The translations under genes and the position numbers were made by a program. The notes under the pieces were generated by a model, which worked only from the letters and a program-made list of their open reading frames with translations, made no database searches and had not been told where the DNA came from. DNA of 51,240 bases from JBDRZD01 sp964623395 (GTDB lineage Bacteria > Hydrothermota > Hydrothermia > Hydrothermales > Hydrothermaceae): the NCBI GenBank assembly GCA_964623395.1, contig CAZUSI010000001.1, positions 1 through 51,240 on the forward strand, read 5' to 3'. Shown here one piece after another: positions 9,266 through 18,558 of this stretch; positions within the stretch are counted from its first letter, which is position 1; every line of letters begins with the position of its first letter.

Positions 9266-12200
9266 TTATCTTAAATATAAAATTTTTTCGTATTTTTTAT
9301 AATTTCTATTTTTATAAAATACAAAATATATTCCTGCTTTTATTTTTTCTGGATTCCATAAGATTTTATAAATTCCTCTTCTTTTCATTCCTGATAATAT
9401 TTCTTTTATCTTTGAACCTGTTATAGAATAAAGAATTATTTCAATATTTCCATCTTTTTCCAATCCAAACCAAATTTCAAAATAATTTTTAGATAAGTTT
9501 TGTGTTATTTTAAAAAAATTCCTTATATTTTTTGACCTCTGGGAAATATCAACAAGTTTTTCTATTATAAATGTGCTATCACTTTGGTCATAGCCGGTAT
9601 TATCATCTTTATCATAAGCAACAATTTTTATAAGACATTGATTTGAATGAGTATCAGGAACTTCCCATTCAAATATTGAATCATTTCCAATTATTTTTAC
9701 AATTTGATTAAAGGTCTGCCCTGAATCAAGAGAAAGGTATATTTTTAAAGATTCAACTTTTATATTATCTTGCGAAAGCCATCTTATTGTATCAACTTCA
9801 TTTGCATAAAGCGTATCTCCCCCATTTGGATAGATAACAGTAACTTCCGGTGGATAAATATCTCTTATTCTAAAGAAATTATCTGATAAATCAATTCCTA
9901 AATTACCCCATTCATCCCATGCCTTTACTCTTACAAGACAACTTTCAGAAGAAATTTCAGGTATATTCCATACAAAAATTGTCTCTGAAGGGGAAGGATG
10001 AGATAAAACTTCCCATGTATTTCCACCATCATGGGAGTATTCAAGAATTATTGAATCAATCTGAATATTATCACTTGCACTCCACCTTATTGTTTCTTCT
10101 TCTCCAATGTTAAATATCTCTCCTCCATTCGGATAAATTACATGAACATAAGGAGGAACAAGGTCTGAAAGGAATCTTGCAGAATATATATCCCAGTTAT
10201 AACCATTAAGTTTTTGCCATACAATCCATATATATCCATTTTGGTCACACTGTGCTTTTGGGAAGAAATCAATTAATGTATCATTTGTTATTTGAAAAGA
10301 ATCCCTCCATGCCCCATCCTTATAATATTTTGCAAATATTTCCCAGTTTCCTGTTCTATTACTTTGCCATATACACCATAAATAACCATCTCTATCAACA
10401 ACAAGAAAAGGTTTTTCATCCCTTGAAGAATGTATTACAACAGGTCTTACAGGTGACCAGGTGGTTCCATTGAAATGGCTTTCATATATATCAGGATTTC
10501 CATTCCTAAATGTTGTCCATGCAACCCATACATTTCCATTACCAGTGACTGCAATTGTTGGGTCATAATCCTGGGATGGATTACTCGTTATTCTTCTTAA
10601 ATTTCCCCATGTTCCTGTAATGGGATCATATCTTTTAACATATATATTTTTATTTCTCTGATACCTTTCACTTGTCCAGGCACACCAGGCAAATCCACTA
10701 CTGTCAACAGCAAGGACAGGTTGATAATCATTAGCAGAATCTATTGTAACTGCAAATGTTGGATACCAGGAACCATTTTGATAATACCTGCAATATATAT
10801 CTGCATTCAAATGATACCATCTTTCATATACAACCCATACCCTTCCTTCTCCATCGGTTATCATAGATGGATAAATATCATCACAAGCTTTTGAACTTAT
10901 ATCAAAAGATGGAACCCATGCATTGTTATAATAATAGGTTCCAAATATGTTATAATGTCTTCCATATGCTCTTGTCCAGGAAAGCCATATTTTACCTGTA
11001 TTATCATTTGTGATAGAAGGGAACCAGTCCCAGTAAATGTAAGGATCAATTACCTGCTCGTTTGACCATCCTGATTGTGTTCTATATCTTACAAATATTT
11101 CTGTTCTTCCATTTGTTTGTGACCTTCCAGAGACCCATGCAACCCATATTCTATTTTGATTATCTATTGTCATTGAAGGATAACCATCAGTTTCAGAATG
11201 TGTTGTAACAGGCTCTATTTGAAGAAATGGAGGTGTTTGTAATGGTTGATCAAATGATTTATTAAATCCAGGATAAGCAATTTGATCGTTTCTTAAAGAT
11301 TGCTTTGGTTTTAATGTTGGGTCTCCACATATTGCCATTCCATAAAACCATTCCACATCTGAAGTTCCATGTAAAGTAAACCAGTATTTAAATGCCTCTC
11401 CTACTCCTTGTCCCTGTCCCAATGGTCCATAAAAATCCTGAAAATAAAGCATACTTCCAACTTTTGTGCTCCCTATTGCTAAAATTCCATAGTCATAATT
11501 AAATAAAAAGCAACCAGCAAGATAATCATGCTCTACAAATCTAACAGCACCGCAAGCAAATAAATTTATAAAAAGAAAATGAGGACATATGACCCAATCC
11601 TCAAAATTAAATACTGTTCCTGCATAACCTGTTGGGACCTTAAAGGTTTGTCCCCATGGAGAGGAATGAGCACATACTTGAACCCATTCATAATCCTGTG
11701 TTAGTCTTACTCTGTAATCAGCAGCAGTAGTAACATTTGGTTGTCTTATTACAACAACAGTATCATAAAGAAGATTTAAATTACAGTTTCCAAAACTATA
11801 CCAGTCATCATCAACATAAGCAAGTGCCTTCTGGGGAATATTAGAATATCCTCCTTCTCTATATTTATGTATTTTTGAAAGATATTTATTTATAAAATAA
11901 ATTTCATTTCCAAGCGTCATCTTACTTGCATCTATTCTTCCGACCCATATTTCAGGTGCCTTATTCCCTGTATGATTATCAAACTTATGGTCATTATCAG
12001 AATCAATCCAATTTCCATTTAAATCCATAAAGAAAAGTTCACATGGGAATTCTTCAATTCCTTCATCACTTGTATATTCATACCATGCAACTGGCACTTC
12101 ACCAATAAATACAGCACCCACCAATCCTGAATCCAAAAGAGAAGCAAGATGATTTCTTAAAGAAAAAATATCATTTCCTGAAATTGTATCAACTCTTATC

Positions 12201-12472
12201 TCATATCCTTCCCCTTCAAGGTCAGAAATATAAACATTCAAAGAATCCTGAATTCCTGAATATATTCCTGAATTTACAATTATGTTTACAAGATTCTGTC
12301 TTTTTTTTATTTTACTCTTATAAACATTCCCTATATTAAATCCGCCCTTTATTCTGCAAATTCCTTTCCATTCTTCAAAACTCATTAATTTTCTTCCTTT
12401 TGGGTCATAGAATTTTGGAATTTGAGTTCCTAAAAGATTACCTATCAAACAAATTATTAAAAATTTTTTCAT
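9266..12472 (-). CDS. Secreted C25-type (gingipain-like) protein with T9SS sorting domain
   Basis: This 1068-aa exported protein begins with a signal peptide (MKKFLIICLIGNLLGTQ). Residues about 60-390 resemble peptidase family C25, with a candidate catalytic His269 (QVCAHSSPWG) and Cys307 (LFACGAVRFVE) followed by the ILAIGSTKVGSM segment. The middle (about 410-800) holds repeated Trp-rich blades of the type WVAW..GR...I, which look like a beta-propeller. Two Ig-like domains with the IYPNGGE/D opening follow. The last ~75 residues form a type-A T9SS C-terminal sorting domain (ILYSITGSKI, then AGIYFVFY, then KILYLR). It should cross the outer membrane through T9SS and be surface-attached or released. 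SprA in this window is its likely conduit. GGAGG precedes the ATG. Peptidase activity is inferred. Confidence 0.85.
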   Translation of the reverse strand: MKKFLIICLIGNLLGTQIPKFYDPKGRKLMSFEEWKGICRIKGGFNIGNVYKSKIKKRQNLVNIIVNSGIYSGIQDSLNVYISDLEGEGYEIRVDTISGNDIFSLRNHLASLLDSGLVGAVFIGEVPVAWYEYTSDEGIEEFPCELFFMDLNGNWIDSDNDHKFDNHTGNKAPEIWVGRIDASKMTLGNEIYFINKYLSKIHKYREGGYSNIPQKALAYVDDDWYSFGNCNLNLLYDTVVVIRQPNVTTAADYRVRLTQDYEWVQVCAHSSPWGQTFKVPTGYAGTVFNFEDWVICPHFLFINLFACGAVRFVEHDYLAGCFLFNYDYGILAIGSTKVGSMLYFQDFYGPLGQGQGVGEAFKYWFTLHGTSDVEWFYGMAICGDPTLKPKQSLRNDQIAYPGFNKSFDQPLQTPPFLQIEPVTTHSETDGYPSMTIDNQNRIWVAWVSGRSQTNGRTEIFVRYRTQSGWSNEQVIDPYIYWDWFPSITNDNTGKIWLSWTRAYGRHYNIFGTYYYNNAWVPSFDISSKACDDIYPSMITDGEGRVWVVYERWYHLNADIYCRYYQNGSWYPTFAVTIDSANDYQPVLAVDSSGFAWCAWTSERYQRNKNIYVKRYDPITGTWGNLRRITSNPSQDYDPTIAVTGNGNVWVAWTTFRNGNPDIYESHFNGTTWSPVRPVVIHSSRDEKPFLVVDRDGYLWCIWQSNRTGNWEIFAKYYKDGAWRDSFQITNDTLIDFFPKAQCDQNGYIWIVWQKLNGYNWDIYSARFLSDLVPPYVHVIYPNGGEIFNIGEEETIRWSASDNIQIDSIILEYSHDGGNTWEVLSHPSPSETIFVWNIPEISSESCLVRVKAWDEWGNLGIDLSDNFFRIRDIYPPEVTVIYPNGGDTLYANEVDTIRWLSQDNIKVESLKIYLSLDSGQTFNQIVKIIGNDSIFEWEVPDTHSNQCLIKIVAYDKDDNTGYDQSDSTFIIEKLVDISQRSKNIRNFFKITQNLSKNYFEIWFGLEKDGNIEIILYSITGSKIKEILSGMKRRGIYKILWNPEKIKAGIYFVFYKNRNYKKYEKILYLR

Positions 12473-12516
12473 AAAAACCTCCTCTCTTAATTTTTTAAAT
12501 ATAAAGTAAAAAATTT

Positions 12517-13002
12517 TTATATTTCAACAATCTTTGCCTTTATCTCTTCTTTTATTTCAAGAATCATAAATGTATTTTTTAAAGCAAATATCTTATCCGT
12601 TGGGGTTCCGGGATTTAAAAGTAAAATATCTTTATGCCTTTTAATACTTGCTCTATGAGTATGCCCATATATTATTATATTAACATTTTCACCTTCAAAC
12701 TTCTTTAATATTTTATTTTCAATACCAACCGGCGGTCCAAAACCATGTATTATTCCTATTTTTCTATTTTTAATTTCAAGAATTCTTTTTTCAGGTAAAT
12801 ATTCCCATATTTCCTTTTCATCCATATTTCCAACAACACCATAAAATTCTTTTAAATTCTCTAAAAATTTAACTGTTTCAATATTTGTAAAATCACCACA
12901 GTGTATTAAAATATCAGATTTTTCTATTTCTTCTAAAATTATTTTTGGTAATTCTCTCCCTCTTGAAGGTATATGAGTATCAGATATTATAACAATTCTC
13001 AA
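12517..13002 (-). CDS. YfcE/MJ0936-type metallophosphoesterase
   Basis: This 161-aa calcineurin-like phosphodiesterase has the full set of metal motifs: ISDTHIP, HCGDFTN, GVVGNMD, IHGF and YGHTHRA, followed by LLNPGTPTD. Family members hydrolyse phosphodiesters, often tested with artificial substrates; the natural one is unknown. The start is a TTG at 13002, four bases after the stop of the 29-residue basic protein, so translation is probably coupled to the genes upstream. An ATG alternative that keeps the first beta strand is not available. It is the fourth gene of the minus-strand NYN-HU-COX24-YfcE run. Confidence 0.92.
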   Translation of the reverse strand: MRIVIISDTHIPSRGRELPKIILEEIEKSDILIHCGDFTNIETVKFLENLKEFYGVVGNMDEKEIWEYLPEKRILEIKNRKIGIIHGFGPPVGIENKILKKFEGENVNIIIYGHTHRASIKRHKDILLLNPGTPTDKIFALKNTFMILEIKEEIKAKIVEI

Positions 13003-13005
13003 ATT

Positions 13006-13095
13006 TTATTTCTTTTTATGTCTTTCCCTTTTCCTTCTTTTTTTAAATTTATGCCTTTTAATTTTTTTCCTTTTTCTTTTTCTTCCACAAGGCAT
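13006..13095 (-). CDS. 29-residue AURKAIP1/COX24-type basic protein
   Basis: This is a very short gene of 29 codons plus TAA. The product starts MPCGRKRKRKKIKRHK and ends RRKRERHKKK, almost entirely Lys, Arg and His. This matches the short bacterial AURKAIP1/COX24-domain proteins that annotators find in Bacteroidetes, which typically start MPSGKKRKRHK; the family is related to mitochondrial small-subunit protein mS38, so a ribosome-associated role is likely. The start is decided by a perfect AGGAGG on the minus strand (13101-13106) 5 nt before the ATG, overlapping the HU stop codon. It sits between HU and the YfcE-type gene. Length, composition, Shine-Dalgarno and context all support it. The function is inferred. 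Confidence 0.85.
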   Translation of the reverse strand: MPCGRKRKRKKIKRHKFKKRRKRERHKKK

Positions 13096-13104
13096 AATTC
13101 CCTC

Positions 13105-13374
13105 CTATTTTATAAATTTTATTTCTTTTGAAGGTTCAAAAACAACTGCATATCTTTCAGGTATTTTAACTTCTTCCTTTGTTTTAGGATTTCTCCCGAT
13201 TCTTGCCTTTCTTTTTTTTACTTTGAATATTCCAAACCCCTTTAAAATAACCCTTTCTTTTTTATAAAGGCTCTCCTTCATTATATCAATCATTGTATCA
13301 ATTATTAATGCGACATCCCTTTTAGGAAAACCTGTTTTTTTATTTATTAATTCTAAAAGATCCTGTTTTGTCAT
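13105..13374 (-). CDS. HU/IHF-family DNA-binding protein
   Basis: This 89-aa nucleoid protein is of the HU/IHF family. It opens with the helical dimerisation half (MTKQDLLELINKKTGF), then GFGIFKVKKRKARIGRNP, which holds the DNA-intercalating arm region (RIGRNPKTKEEVKIP), and ends VVFEPSKEIKFIK. It should bend and package DNA as a dimer. AGGAG lies upstream of the ATG in the 20-bp gap after the NYN gene. Its last bases overlap the Shine-Dalgarno of the 29-residue gene. HU and IHF subunits cannot be told apart with confidence from this sequence alone. Confidence 0.95.
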   Translation of the reverse strand: MTKQDLLELINKKTGFPKRDVALIIDTMIDIMKESLYKKERVILKGFGIFKVKKRKARIGRNPKTKEEVKIPERYAVVFEPSKEIKFIK

Positions 13375-13394
13375 TTTTTATTCTCCTTTTAAAT

Positions 13395-13925
13395 TTATTC
13401 TTCTTCTCTTTTTACTTCTTCCCATATATCTTCAAGATACCATATATAATCTGCCTCTATTTCAAGGCTTTCTGATATCCCCTTTTTAAAAGCAACCACT
13501 TCTACTCTTTTCCCTAAATACTTTATCTCCCTCACAACTTCAACTAAATCTTCATCTCCTGAAACAAGAATTGCTGTATCATATGCATTTCTAACTGCAA
13601 GCATTATCATATCTGTTGCTATTCTTACATCAACTCCTTTTTGAATTGGCTTATCTCCCCTAAATTTTAAAGTTGAAAGTCTTGGTGTTATTCCTCTTCC
13701 AATGAAGTTTTTTATAAAGGAGAGTTTTTTTTCTCTTTTTTCAAGATACTCAGGTGACCTTCTTGCGTCCTCTGGTGAATAAATTCCATCATAGTAATAA
13801 CTTCTTATAATCTTTCTATCCTTTTGCAGAAGTGGTATAAGTTTGAATAGATCATACTTTATATTTCTTTCACTACATGCTGCGAGCATATATGCTCCAT
13901 CTACAAATATAATTACTCTTTCCAT
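13395..13925 (-). CDS. NYN-domain (LabA/DUF88-like) protein
   Basis: This protein of about 176 aa has a PIN-like NYN domain: IIFVDGAYM with the first metal Asp, KGVDVRIATDMIMLA with the central Asp pair and VSGDEDLVEVVR with the third acidic cluster. NYN proteins are often metal-dependent ribonucleases, so an RNase role is plausible but not shown. I chose the ATG at 13925 because GGAGG at 13931-13935 lies 5 nt before it; an in-frame TTG at 13937 would use the Shine-Dalgarno itself as coding sequence. It is the first gene of the minus-strand run and has its own promoter (13952-13980). Confidence 0.85.
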   Translation of the reverse strand: MERVIIFVDGAYMLAACSERNIKYDLFKLIPLLQKDRKIIRSYYYDGIYSPEDARRSPEYLEKREKKLSFIKNFIGRGITPRLSTLKFRGDKPIQKGVDVRIATDMIMLAVRNAYDTAILVSGDEDLVEVVREIKYLGKRVEVVAFKKGISESLEIEADYIWYLEDIWEEVKREEE

Positions 13926-13951
13926 AATTACCTCCAAAAATTTAAAAATTA

Positions 13952-13980
13952 ATTATATAGGTTTTGAATTCAAAAATCAA
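13952..13980 (-). promoter_or_regulatory. Minus-strand promoter for the NYN-HU-COX24 run
   Basis: Read on the minus strand, TTGATT is at 13980-13975 and TATAAT at 13957-13952 with a 17-bp spacer. Together with the plus-strand promoter at 13964-13993 it forms an interleaved divergent pair, so the two polymerases would compete for the same DNA. Confidence 0.6.
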
Positions 13981-13993
13981 GTTTGATTATAAT
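13964..13993 (+). promoter_or_regulatory. Plus-strand promoter for the DUF4175-like gene
   Basis: TTGAAT is at 13964-13969 and TATAAT at 13988-13993 with an 18-bp spacer. The ATG at 14006 is 12 bases past the -10, so the leader would be only about 6 nt and there is no Shine-Dalgarno. Confidence 0.6.
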
Positions 13994-14005
13994 TAAATTA
14001 TAAAA

Positions 14006-17000
14006 ATGAAAAGATTAGAGGAATTTAAAAGGCATCTTTTTCTTATAAAGTTTTTTGAAACTCTTTTTATTTCTTTAACAATTCTCACCATATTTTTGAT
14101 CCTTTCTCCTTTCCTTAAAATTAGATTTTACATTTTTTTCCTTTCCCTTTTACCCTTTTTGAATTTCTTTTACTCCCTTAAAAAATTAAATTATTTCAAA
14201 ATTGCAAGGGAAATTGAAAGGAAAATACCTTTACTTGATGAAAAAATTATAACATATATTGAATTTAAAGATTCAAAAGATGAAAAGAAAAGAAAAATAG
14301 CAGGAAATTTAGAAAAATTATTTGAGAATTTTAATTTTAAAGAGGTTTATCCTTTAAAAAATTTGTTTGATAAAACAAAAATTTTTTTATATTCCCTTAT
14401 CTATTTTTTACTTTTTCTTTCCCTTTTTCCTTATAAATTTGCTGAATATTTTATGGTAAATAGAAAAACTTCTTTTTATTTAAAAACAGAACCTGAAAAG
14501 GGAATATTTTTTGTTCCCTATAATTTAAATATTAAATCAATACCAATTGGTGAAAAGAAAATTGACAAAGTTTATATTGAATACAATTTTGGAAATAAAA
14601 AATTTTATAATTTAATGAAAGAAATTGATAATAATTTTATCTATTCAATAAATATATTTGAACCCTGCATTTTTAAATATAAATTAAAAGCAAATGGTTT
14701 TAAAACAAAAGAAAAAGAATTGATATTTAAAGAAAGACCCTTTTTGAAATCCTGGAAAGTATTTTTGGAAAATGATACCCTTTATTCGCCTGATAAAATA
14801 TTTACATTTGGTAAAAAATTTAAAATTCATTTTTATTTTTCTGGGGATTTTGATTCAGGATATGTATTTTTAAATAATGATATTTTGAAAAAATTTAAGG
14901 ATAAAGAAGTAGATGTAGAAATAAAAGGGGAAGGATTTATAAATTTTTCTTATTTTATATACGATAAAAAAATTGAAGAAAAAGAATTAATAGAAATAAA
15001 AAGGGGTGAAGATTCTCCACCTTTTATATATGTTATTTTCCCCCAACATGATGACAAAATAAATGAGGATTTAAAAATTCCTTTTATTTTATATCTTTTT
15101 GATGATTTTTCTTTAAGGTCAATTGACCTTTTCTATGAATTTAAAGGTATTAATTCAAAGAGAATAAAAAATTATATAAATGAAAAAGAAGATACGCTTT
15201 ATTATATTTTTGATGTTTCTCACCTATCCCTTTTACCAGGAGATACAATTAAATTGTTTTTTGAGGTTTATGATAGGGGGAGAGAAGGAATTTCAAAATC
15301 TTCAAGATCAAAAATATATAAATTCTGGATACCTACATATACTGAAATTTATAAAGAAACTGAAAAAGAAATGGAAGAAGGGATTTCATTTTTAAAGGGT
15401 GAAGGTAAGGAAGTTTCTGATTTTTTAAAAGATCTTGAAAAATTTAAGGAGAAGATGGAAAATTTGAAGGAAAAGAAAGAAAGAGGAGAAATAAAAGAGG
15501 CGATTGAAGGTATTGAAAAAAGTATTGAAGAGATGTCAAAAAGATTTGAAGAATATTCTAAAAGGGCTGAAGAACTTTTAAAAAGATATCCCCTTGATAT
15601 GGAACTTCAGGAAAAAATTTTTAAGTTAAAGGAACTTTTTGATGAGGTTCTTACCCCTGAACTTAAAAAAATTTTTGAAGAAATTAAGGAGGCAATTAAA
15701 AAAATTGATTCTGAAAAATTAAAGGAAGCTTATAAAAATCTTCTTTTAAATCAAGAAATTTTAAAAAAAGAAATTGAAAGGATGATTGAACTTTTAGAAA
15801 AAGTCAGGCAAGAAGTAAAACTTAAAGAACTTATTGAGAGGATGAAAAAAATTGAAGAGAAAATGGAAGGAATGGTAAAGGATTTAGAAAAATTTTCTTT
15901 AAAAGATTTTGAAGAAATTGAAGAAAAGATGAAGGAAATAAGTAAAGAGATGGAAAATCTTTCAAAAAGCTTTAAAGGTGATGAAAAAAGGATTGGAGAA
16001 AAAATTGGGGAAGCAAAAGGAGATATTGAAAGGGGTTTAGAAGATTTTTCCCTTTCAAAAAATCTTTTTTCTCAAGGAAAAAAATCTTTATGTAAAGGTA
16101 AATTTTCTTCTTCAAAAGAAAATGTTGAAAAGGCAAGGGAGAAACTCCAAAGTGCTTTAGAAGAACTTTTTTCAATGAGAAAAAACATTTTTAAAGAAAA
16201 ACTTGAAGAGATATTTTTTTCAAGTATATTTTTATCTCAAAAGGAAAAAGATGTAGAAGAAAAAATAGAAAAGAGAGAAGAAAATATAGAGGAGGTTGAA
16301 GGGGAAATTTTAAATAATAAAGAGGCATTGAGAAGATTTAAGGATAGGGTTCTTGAAATTTCAAGAGAAAATATTGATTTTCCAAGGAAGGTTTTAAATT
16401 ATGCATTTTCAGCATATTATAAATCAGAGGAACTTTATGAAAAGGTTAAAATTCTTGAGTTTGAAAAATTAAAGGAGATAGTGCTTGAGATAGAGAATTA
16501 TTTAAATCTTGTTGCACTTGAAATATTAAAAATAAGAGGAGAAGGTGAAGGCTCTGCTTCATCTGCTTTAATGGAGGCATTAAGAAGACTTTCTGAAATG
16601 GCAAAGGAACAGTCCCATATAAATGCATTAACTCAAAGTCTTTTCCCTATTGAAATTGGTGAAGCACCTTCAGAAGAATTTTTACGCTCTCTTAAAAGGA
16701 TTGCAGGCATGCAAAAGGGACTTGCTGAAAAACTAAAAGAATTGTTGAAAGAAATTGAAGGAAGAGGTGAAAGCTCCTTAGAGGAGAAAATGGGAAAAAT
16801 TATTGAAGAGATGGAAAAGGTTGCAAAGGAAATTGAAAAGGGGGAAATTAAAAGGGAAGTTCTTGAAAGACAGGAAAGAATACTTTCAAGAATGCTTGAA
16901 CTTCAAAGGTCAGTTTATAAAAGGGAATTTACCCAAAAAAGATATGCTGAAAGACCAAAACCTTATGAGCCATTAAAACCACCAGAAAAAATAATTAGTG

Positions 17001-17104
17001 AAGATGAGATAATAAAAATAAATTTAATAAAAGTTTTAAATTCAAACATTCCTTACGAGGATAAAAAAATATTTATAGATTATTTAAATTCTTTAATCAA
17101 GTGA
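14006..17104 (+). CDS. DUF4175-like membrane protein with long coiled coil
   Basis: This 1032-aa membrane protein has three hydrophobic segments near 12-37, 40-58 and 125-143. A probably periplasmic region follows with Ig-like pieces, including DDFSLRSIDLFYEF and GDTIKLFFEVYDRG...GISKSSRSKIY, which match the usual DUF4175 signature (an acidic dipeptide, then a 'GD...Y' and 'Ser-rich' stretch). From about residue 450 the protein is a highly charged Glu/Lys coiled coil interrupted near 860-900 by QSHINALTQSLFPIEIG. Biochemical function is unknown; similar proteins are thought to act at the cell envelope. The start follows a promoter -10 with almost no leader. It overlaps the next gene by 4 bp. 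Confidence 0.7.
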   Translation: MKRLEEFKRHLFLIKFFETLFISLTILTIFLILSPFLKIRFYIFFLSLLPFLNFFYSLKKLNYFKIAREIERKIPLLDEKIITYIEFKDSKDEKKRKIAGNLEKLFENFNFKEVYPLKNLFDKTKIFLYSLIYFLLFLSLFPYKFAEYFMVNRKTSFYLKTEPEKGIFFVPYNLNIKSIPIGEKKIDKVYIEYNFGNKKFYNLMKEIDNNFIYSINIFEPCIFKYKLKANGFKTKEKELIFKERPFLKSWKVFLENDTLYSPDKIFTFGKKFKIHFYFSGDFDSGYVFLNNDILKKFKDKEVDVEIKGEGFINFSYFIYDKKIEEKELIEIKRGEDSPPFIYVIFPQHDDKINEDLKIPFILYLFDDFSLRSIDLFYEFKGINSKRIKNYINEKEDTLYYIFDVSHLSLLPGDTIKLFFEVYDRGREGISKSSRSKIYKFWIPTYTEIYKETEKEMEEGISFLKGEGKEVSDFLKDLEKFKEKMENLKEKKERGEIKEAIEGIEKSIEEMSKRFEEYSKRAEELLKRYPLDMELQEKIFKLKELFDEVLTPELKKIFEEIKEAIKKIDSEKLKEAYKNLLLNQEILKKEIERMIELLEKVRQEVKLKELIERMKKIEEKMEGMVKDLEKFSLKDFEEIEEKMKEISKEMENLSKSFKGDEKRIGEKIGEAKGDIERGLEDFSLSKNLFSQGKKSLCKGKFSSSKENVEKAREKLQSALEELFSMRKNIFKEKLEEIFFSSIFLSQKEKDVEEKIEKREENIEEVEGEILNNKEALRRFKDRVLEISRENIDFPRKVLNYAFSAYYKSEELYEKVKILEFEKLKEIVLEIENYLNLVALEILKIRGEGEGSASSALMEALRRLSEMAKEQSHINALTQSLFPIEIGEAPSEEFLRSLKRIAGMQKGLAEKLKELLKEIEGRGESSLEEKMGKIIEEMEKVAKEIEKGEIKREVLERQERILSRMLELQRSVYKREFTQKRYAERPKPYEPLKPPEKIISEDEIIKINLIKVLNSNIPYEDKKIFIDYLNSLIK

Positions 17105-18522
17105 ATTCAAAAAATCTTGCTCATGAATTGAGTAAAATTTTTAAAGATAAAAGGGATTTTGATAAATTTTTTGAAGTTGCCTTAAAGGGAATTCCTGAAT
17201 ATATAAGGTTAAATCCCTTAAAAATTGAAGGGGAAAAAATTTTAAAAAATTTAAAGGAAAAGGGATTTATATTAAAAGAAAGTGAAATTTTTCCTGAAGC
17301 CATTGAAGTAGTTGAGAAAAAATTTGAAATATCAAAGACAATTGAGCATTTTTTAGGATATTTTTACATTCAATCTCTTTCTTCAATGATACCCGTTTAT
17401 CTTTTGGAAATTAAAGAGGATGAAAAAATCCTTGATATATGTGCTGCACCAGGTTCTAAAACAACGCAGGCAGGAATTTATTTAAAAAATAAAGGAATTA
17501 TTTTTTCAAATGATATAAATATTGAAAGATTAAGAGCACTTTCCCATAATGTAGATAGAATTGGTCTTTTAAACTGTTCAATAAATAGAATAGATGGGAA
17601 AAAAATAGGAGATATTTTTTTTGAAGAATTTGATAAGGTTATAGTTGACCCCCCTTGTTCTTCAATTGGAATTATTGATAAATATCCTTCAATAATTAAA
17701 TGGTGGCATCCAAGGGAAATTGATAAATTTTATAAAGTGCAAAAGGAAATTTTAAAATCAGGTATAAAGGCTTTAAAACCAAATGGGAAACTTGTTTATT
17801 CAACCTGCACCCTTTCAATCAAAGAAAATGAATATTTGATAGATGAAATGCTTAAAAAATATCCTGTTGAAGTATGTGAAATTAAAAACTTAAATATTCC
17901 AATAAGGAAGGGTTTTAAAAAATTTGAAAATTTTGAATTCAAAGAAGAAATTGAAAAAACAATAAGAATATATCCACAAGATGTTTTATCAGAGGGTTTT
18001 TATATTGCAGTTTTAAATAAAAAGGATAGTATGAAAAGGGAAGAAAAATTTTATTTAAAGGATGATAGGAAATTTTTTGATTTTGACAATCATGAAATTA
18101 AAGAGGTGTTTAATTATCTTGAACAGGAATTTGGACTTGAAAAAAAATTTTTTGAAGAATTTTTATTTTATTTAAAAAAGGATGAAATATGGATTTTATC
18201 AAAGAAATTTAAGGAAATTATAAATCCTTTTGATTTAAGAAGAGGAATGAGATTTTTAAGGAAACATTTTAAGGGATATAAACTTACAACAAATTTTGTT
18301 CAAGTTTTTGGTCATTTATTTAAAAATAGAATTTTGAAACTTGAGGAATTTGAAGATGCAAAAAAATTCTGTGAAGGTAAAGATATCAAAATTTCTTCTT
18401 ATTTTAAAGGTCAAGTAATTGTTTTTTATAAGGATTATCCACTCGGAACAGGTTTTTTTGAAAATAATATTTTAAAATCGCAAATTCCAAAGTCAAGAAG
18501 AATATTTGAAATAGAAGGGTAA
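17101..18522 (+). CDS. RsmB/RsmF-type rRNA cytosine-5 methyltransferase
   Basis: This NOL1/NOP2/Sun-family enzyme of 473 aa should place m5C on rRNA (16S in known relatives) using S-adenosylmethionine. The SAM motif is ILDICAAPGSKTTQ; motif IV DPPCSS and motif VI STCTLS carry the two conserved Cys that bind and release the substrate. A C-terminal extension from about 310 to 473 resembles the PUA-like RNA-binding tail of RsmF (YebU), whose length this matches, so RsmF-like is preferred over RsmB. The start is GTG at 17101, overlapping the upstream stop by 4 bp. A promoter overlaps its own stop region and drives the next genes. Confidence 0.88.
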   Translation: MNSKNLAHELSKIFKDKRDFDKFFEVALKGIPEYIRLNPLKIEGEKILKNLKEKGFILKESEIFPEAIEVVEKKFEISKTIEHFLGYFYIQSLSSMIPVYLLEIKEDEKILDICAAPGSKTTQAGIYLKNKGIIFSNDINIERLRALSHNVDRIGLLNCSINRIDGKKIGDIFFEEFDKVIVDPPCSSIGIIDKYPSIIKWWHPREIDKFYKVQKEILKSGIKALKPNGKLVYSTCTLSIKENEYLIDEMLKKYPVEVCEIKNLNIPIRKGFKKFENFEFKEEIEKTIRIYPQDVLSEGFYIAVLNKKDSMKREEKFYLKDDRKFFDFDNHEIKEVFNYLEQEFGLEKKFFEEFLFYLKKDEIWILSKKFKEIINPFDLRRGMRFLRKHFKGYKLTTNFVQVFGHLFKNRILKLEEFEDAKKFCEGKDIKISSYFKGQVIVFYKDYPLGTGFFENNILKSQIPKSRRIFEIEG

Positions 18523-18535
18523 AATTTAATATAAT
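18506..18535 (+). promoter_or_regulatory. Candidate promoter for the TPR-ileS operon
   Basis: TTGAAA is at 18506-18511 and TATAAT at 18530-18535 with an 18-bp spacer. The -35 lies in the last codons of the methyltransferase gene. The leader to the ATG at 18559 would be about 17 nt. Confidence 0.55.
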
Positions 18536-18558
18536 TAAAAACTTTAAAGAGAATAAAT

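Noticed and set aside
9919..10473. Plus-strand open frames inside the C25 peptidase gene
   Set aside because: The minus-strand gene covers them with clear domains; the plus-strand products are Leu/Gln/His-rich and have no Shine-Dalgarno.
12473..12516. AT inverted repeat near 12494-12522 as a terminator
   Set aside because: It is pure AT with a long loop and no U tract that fits; I could not support it.
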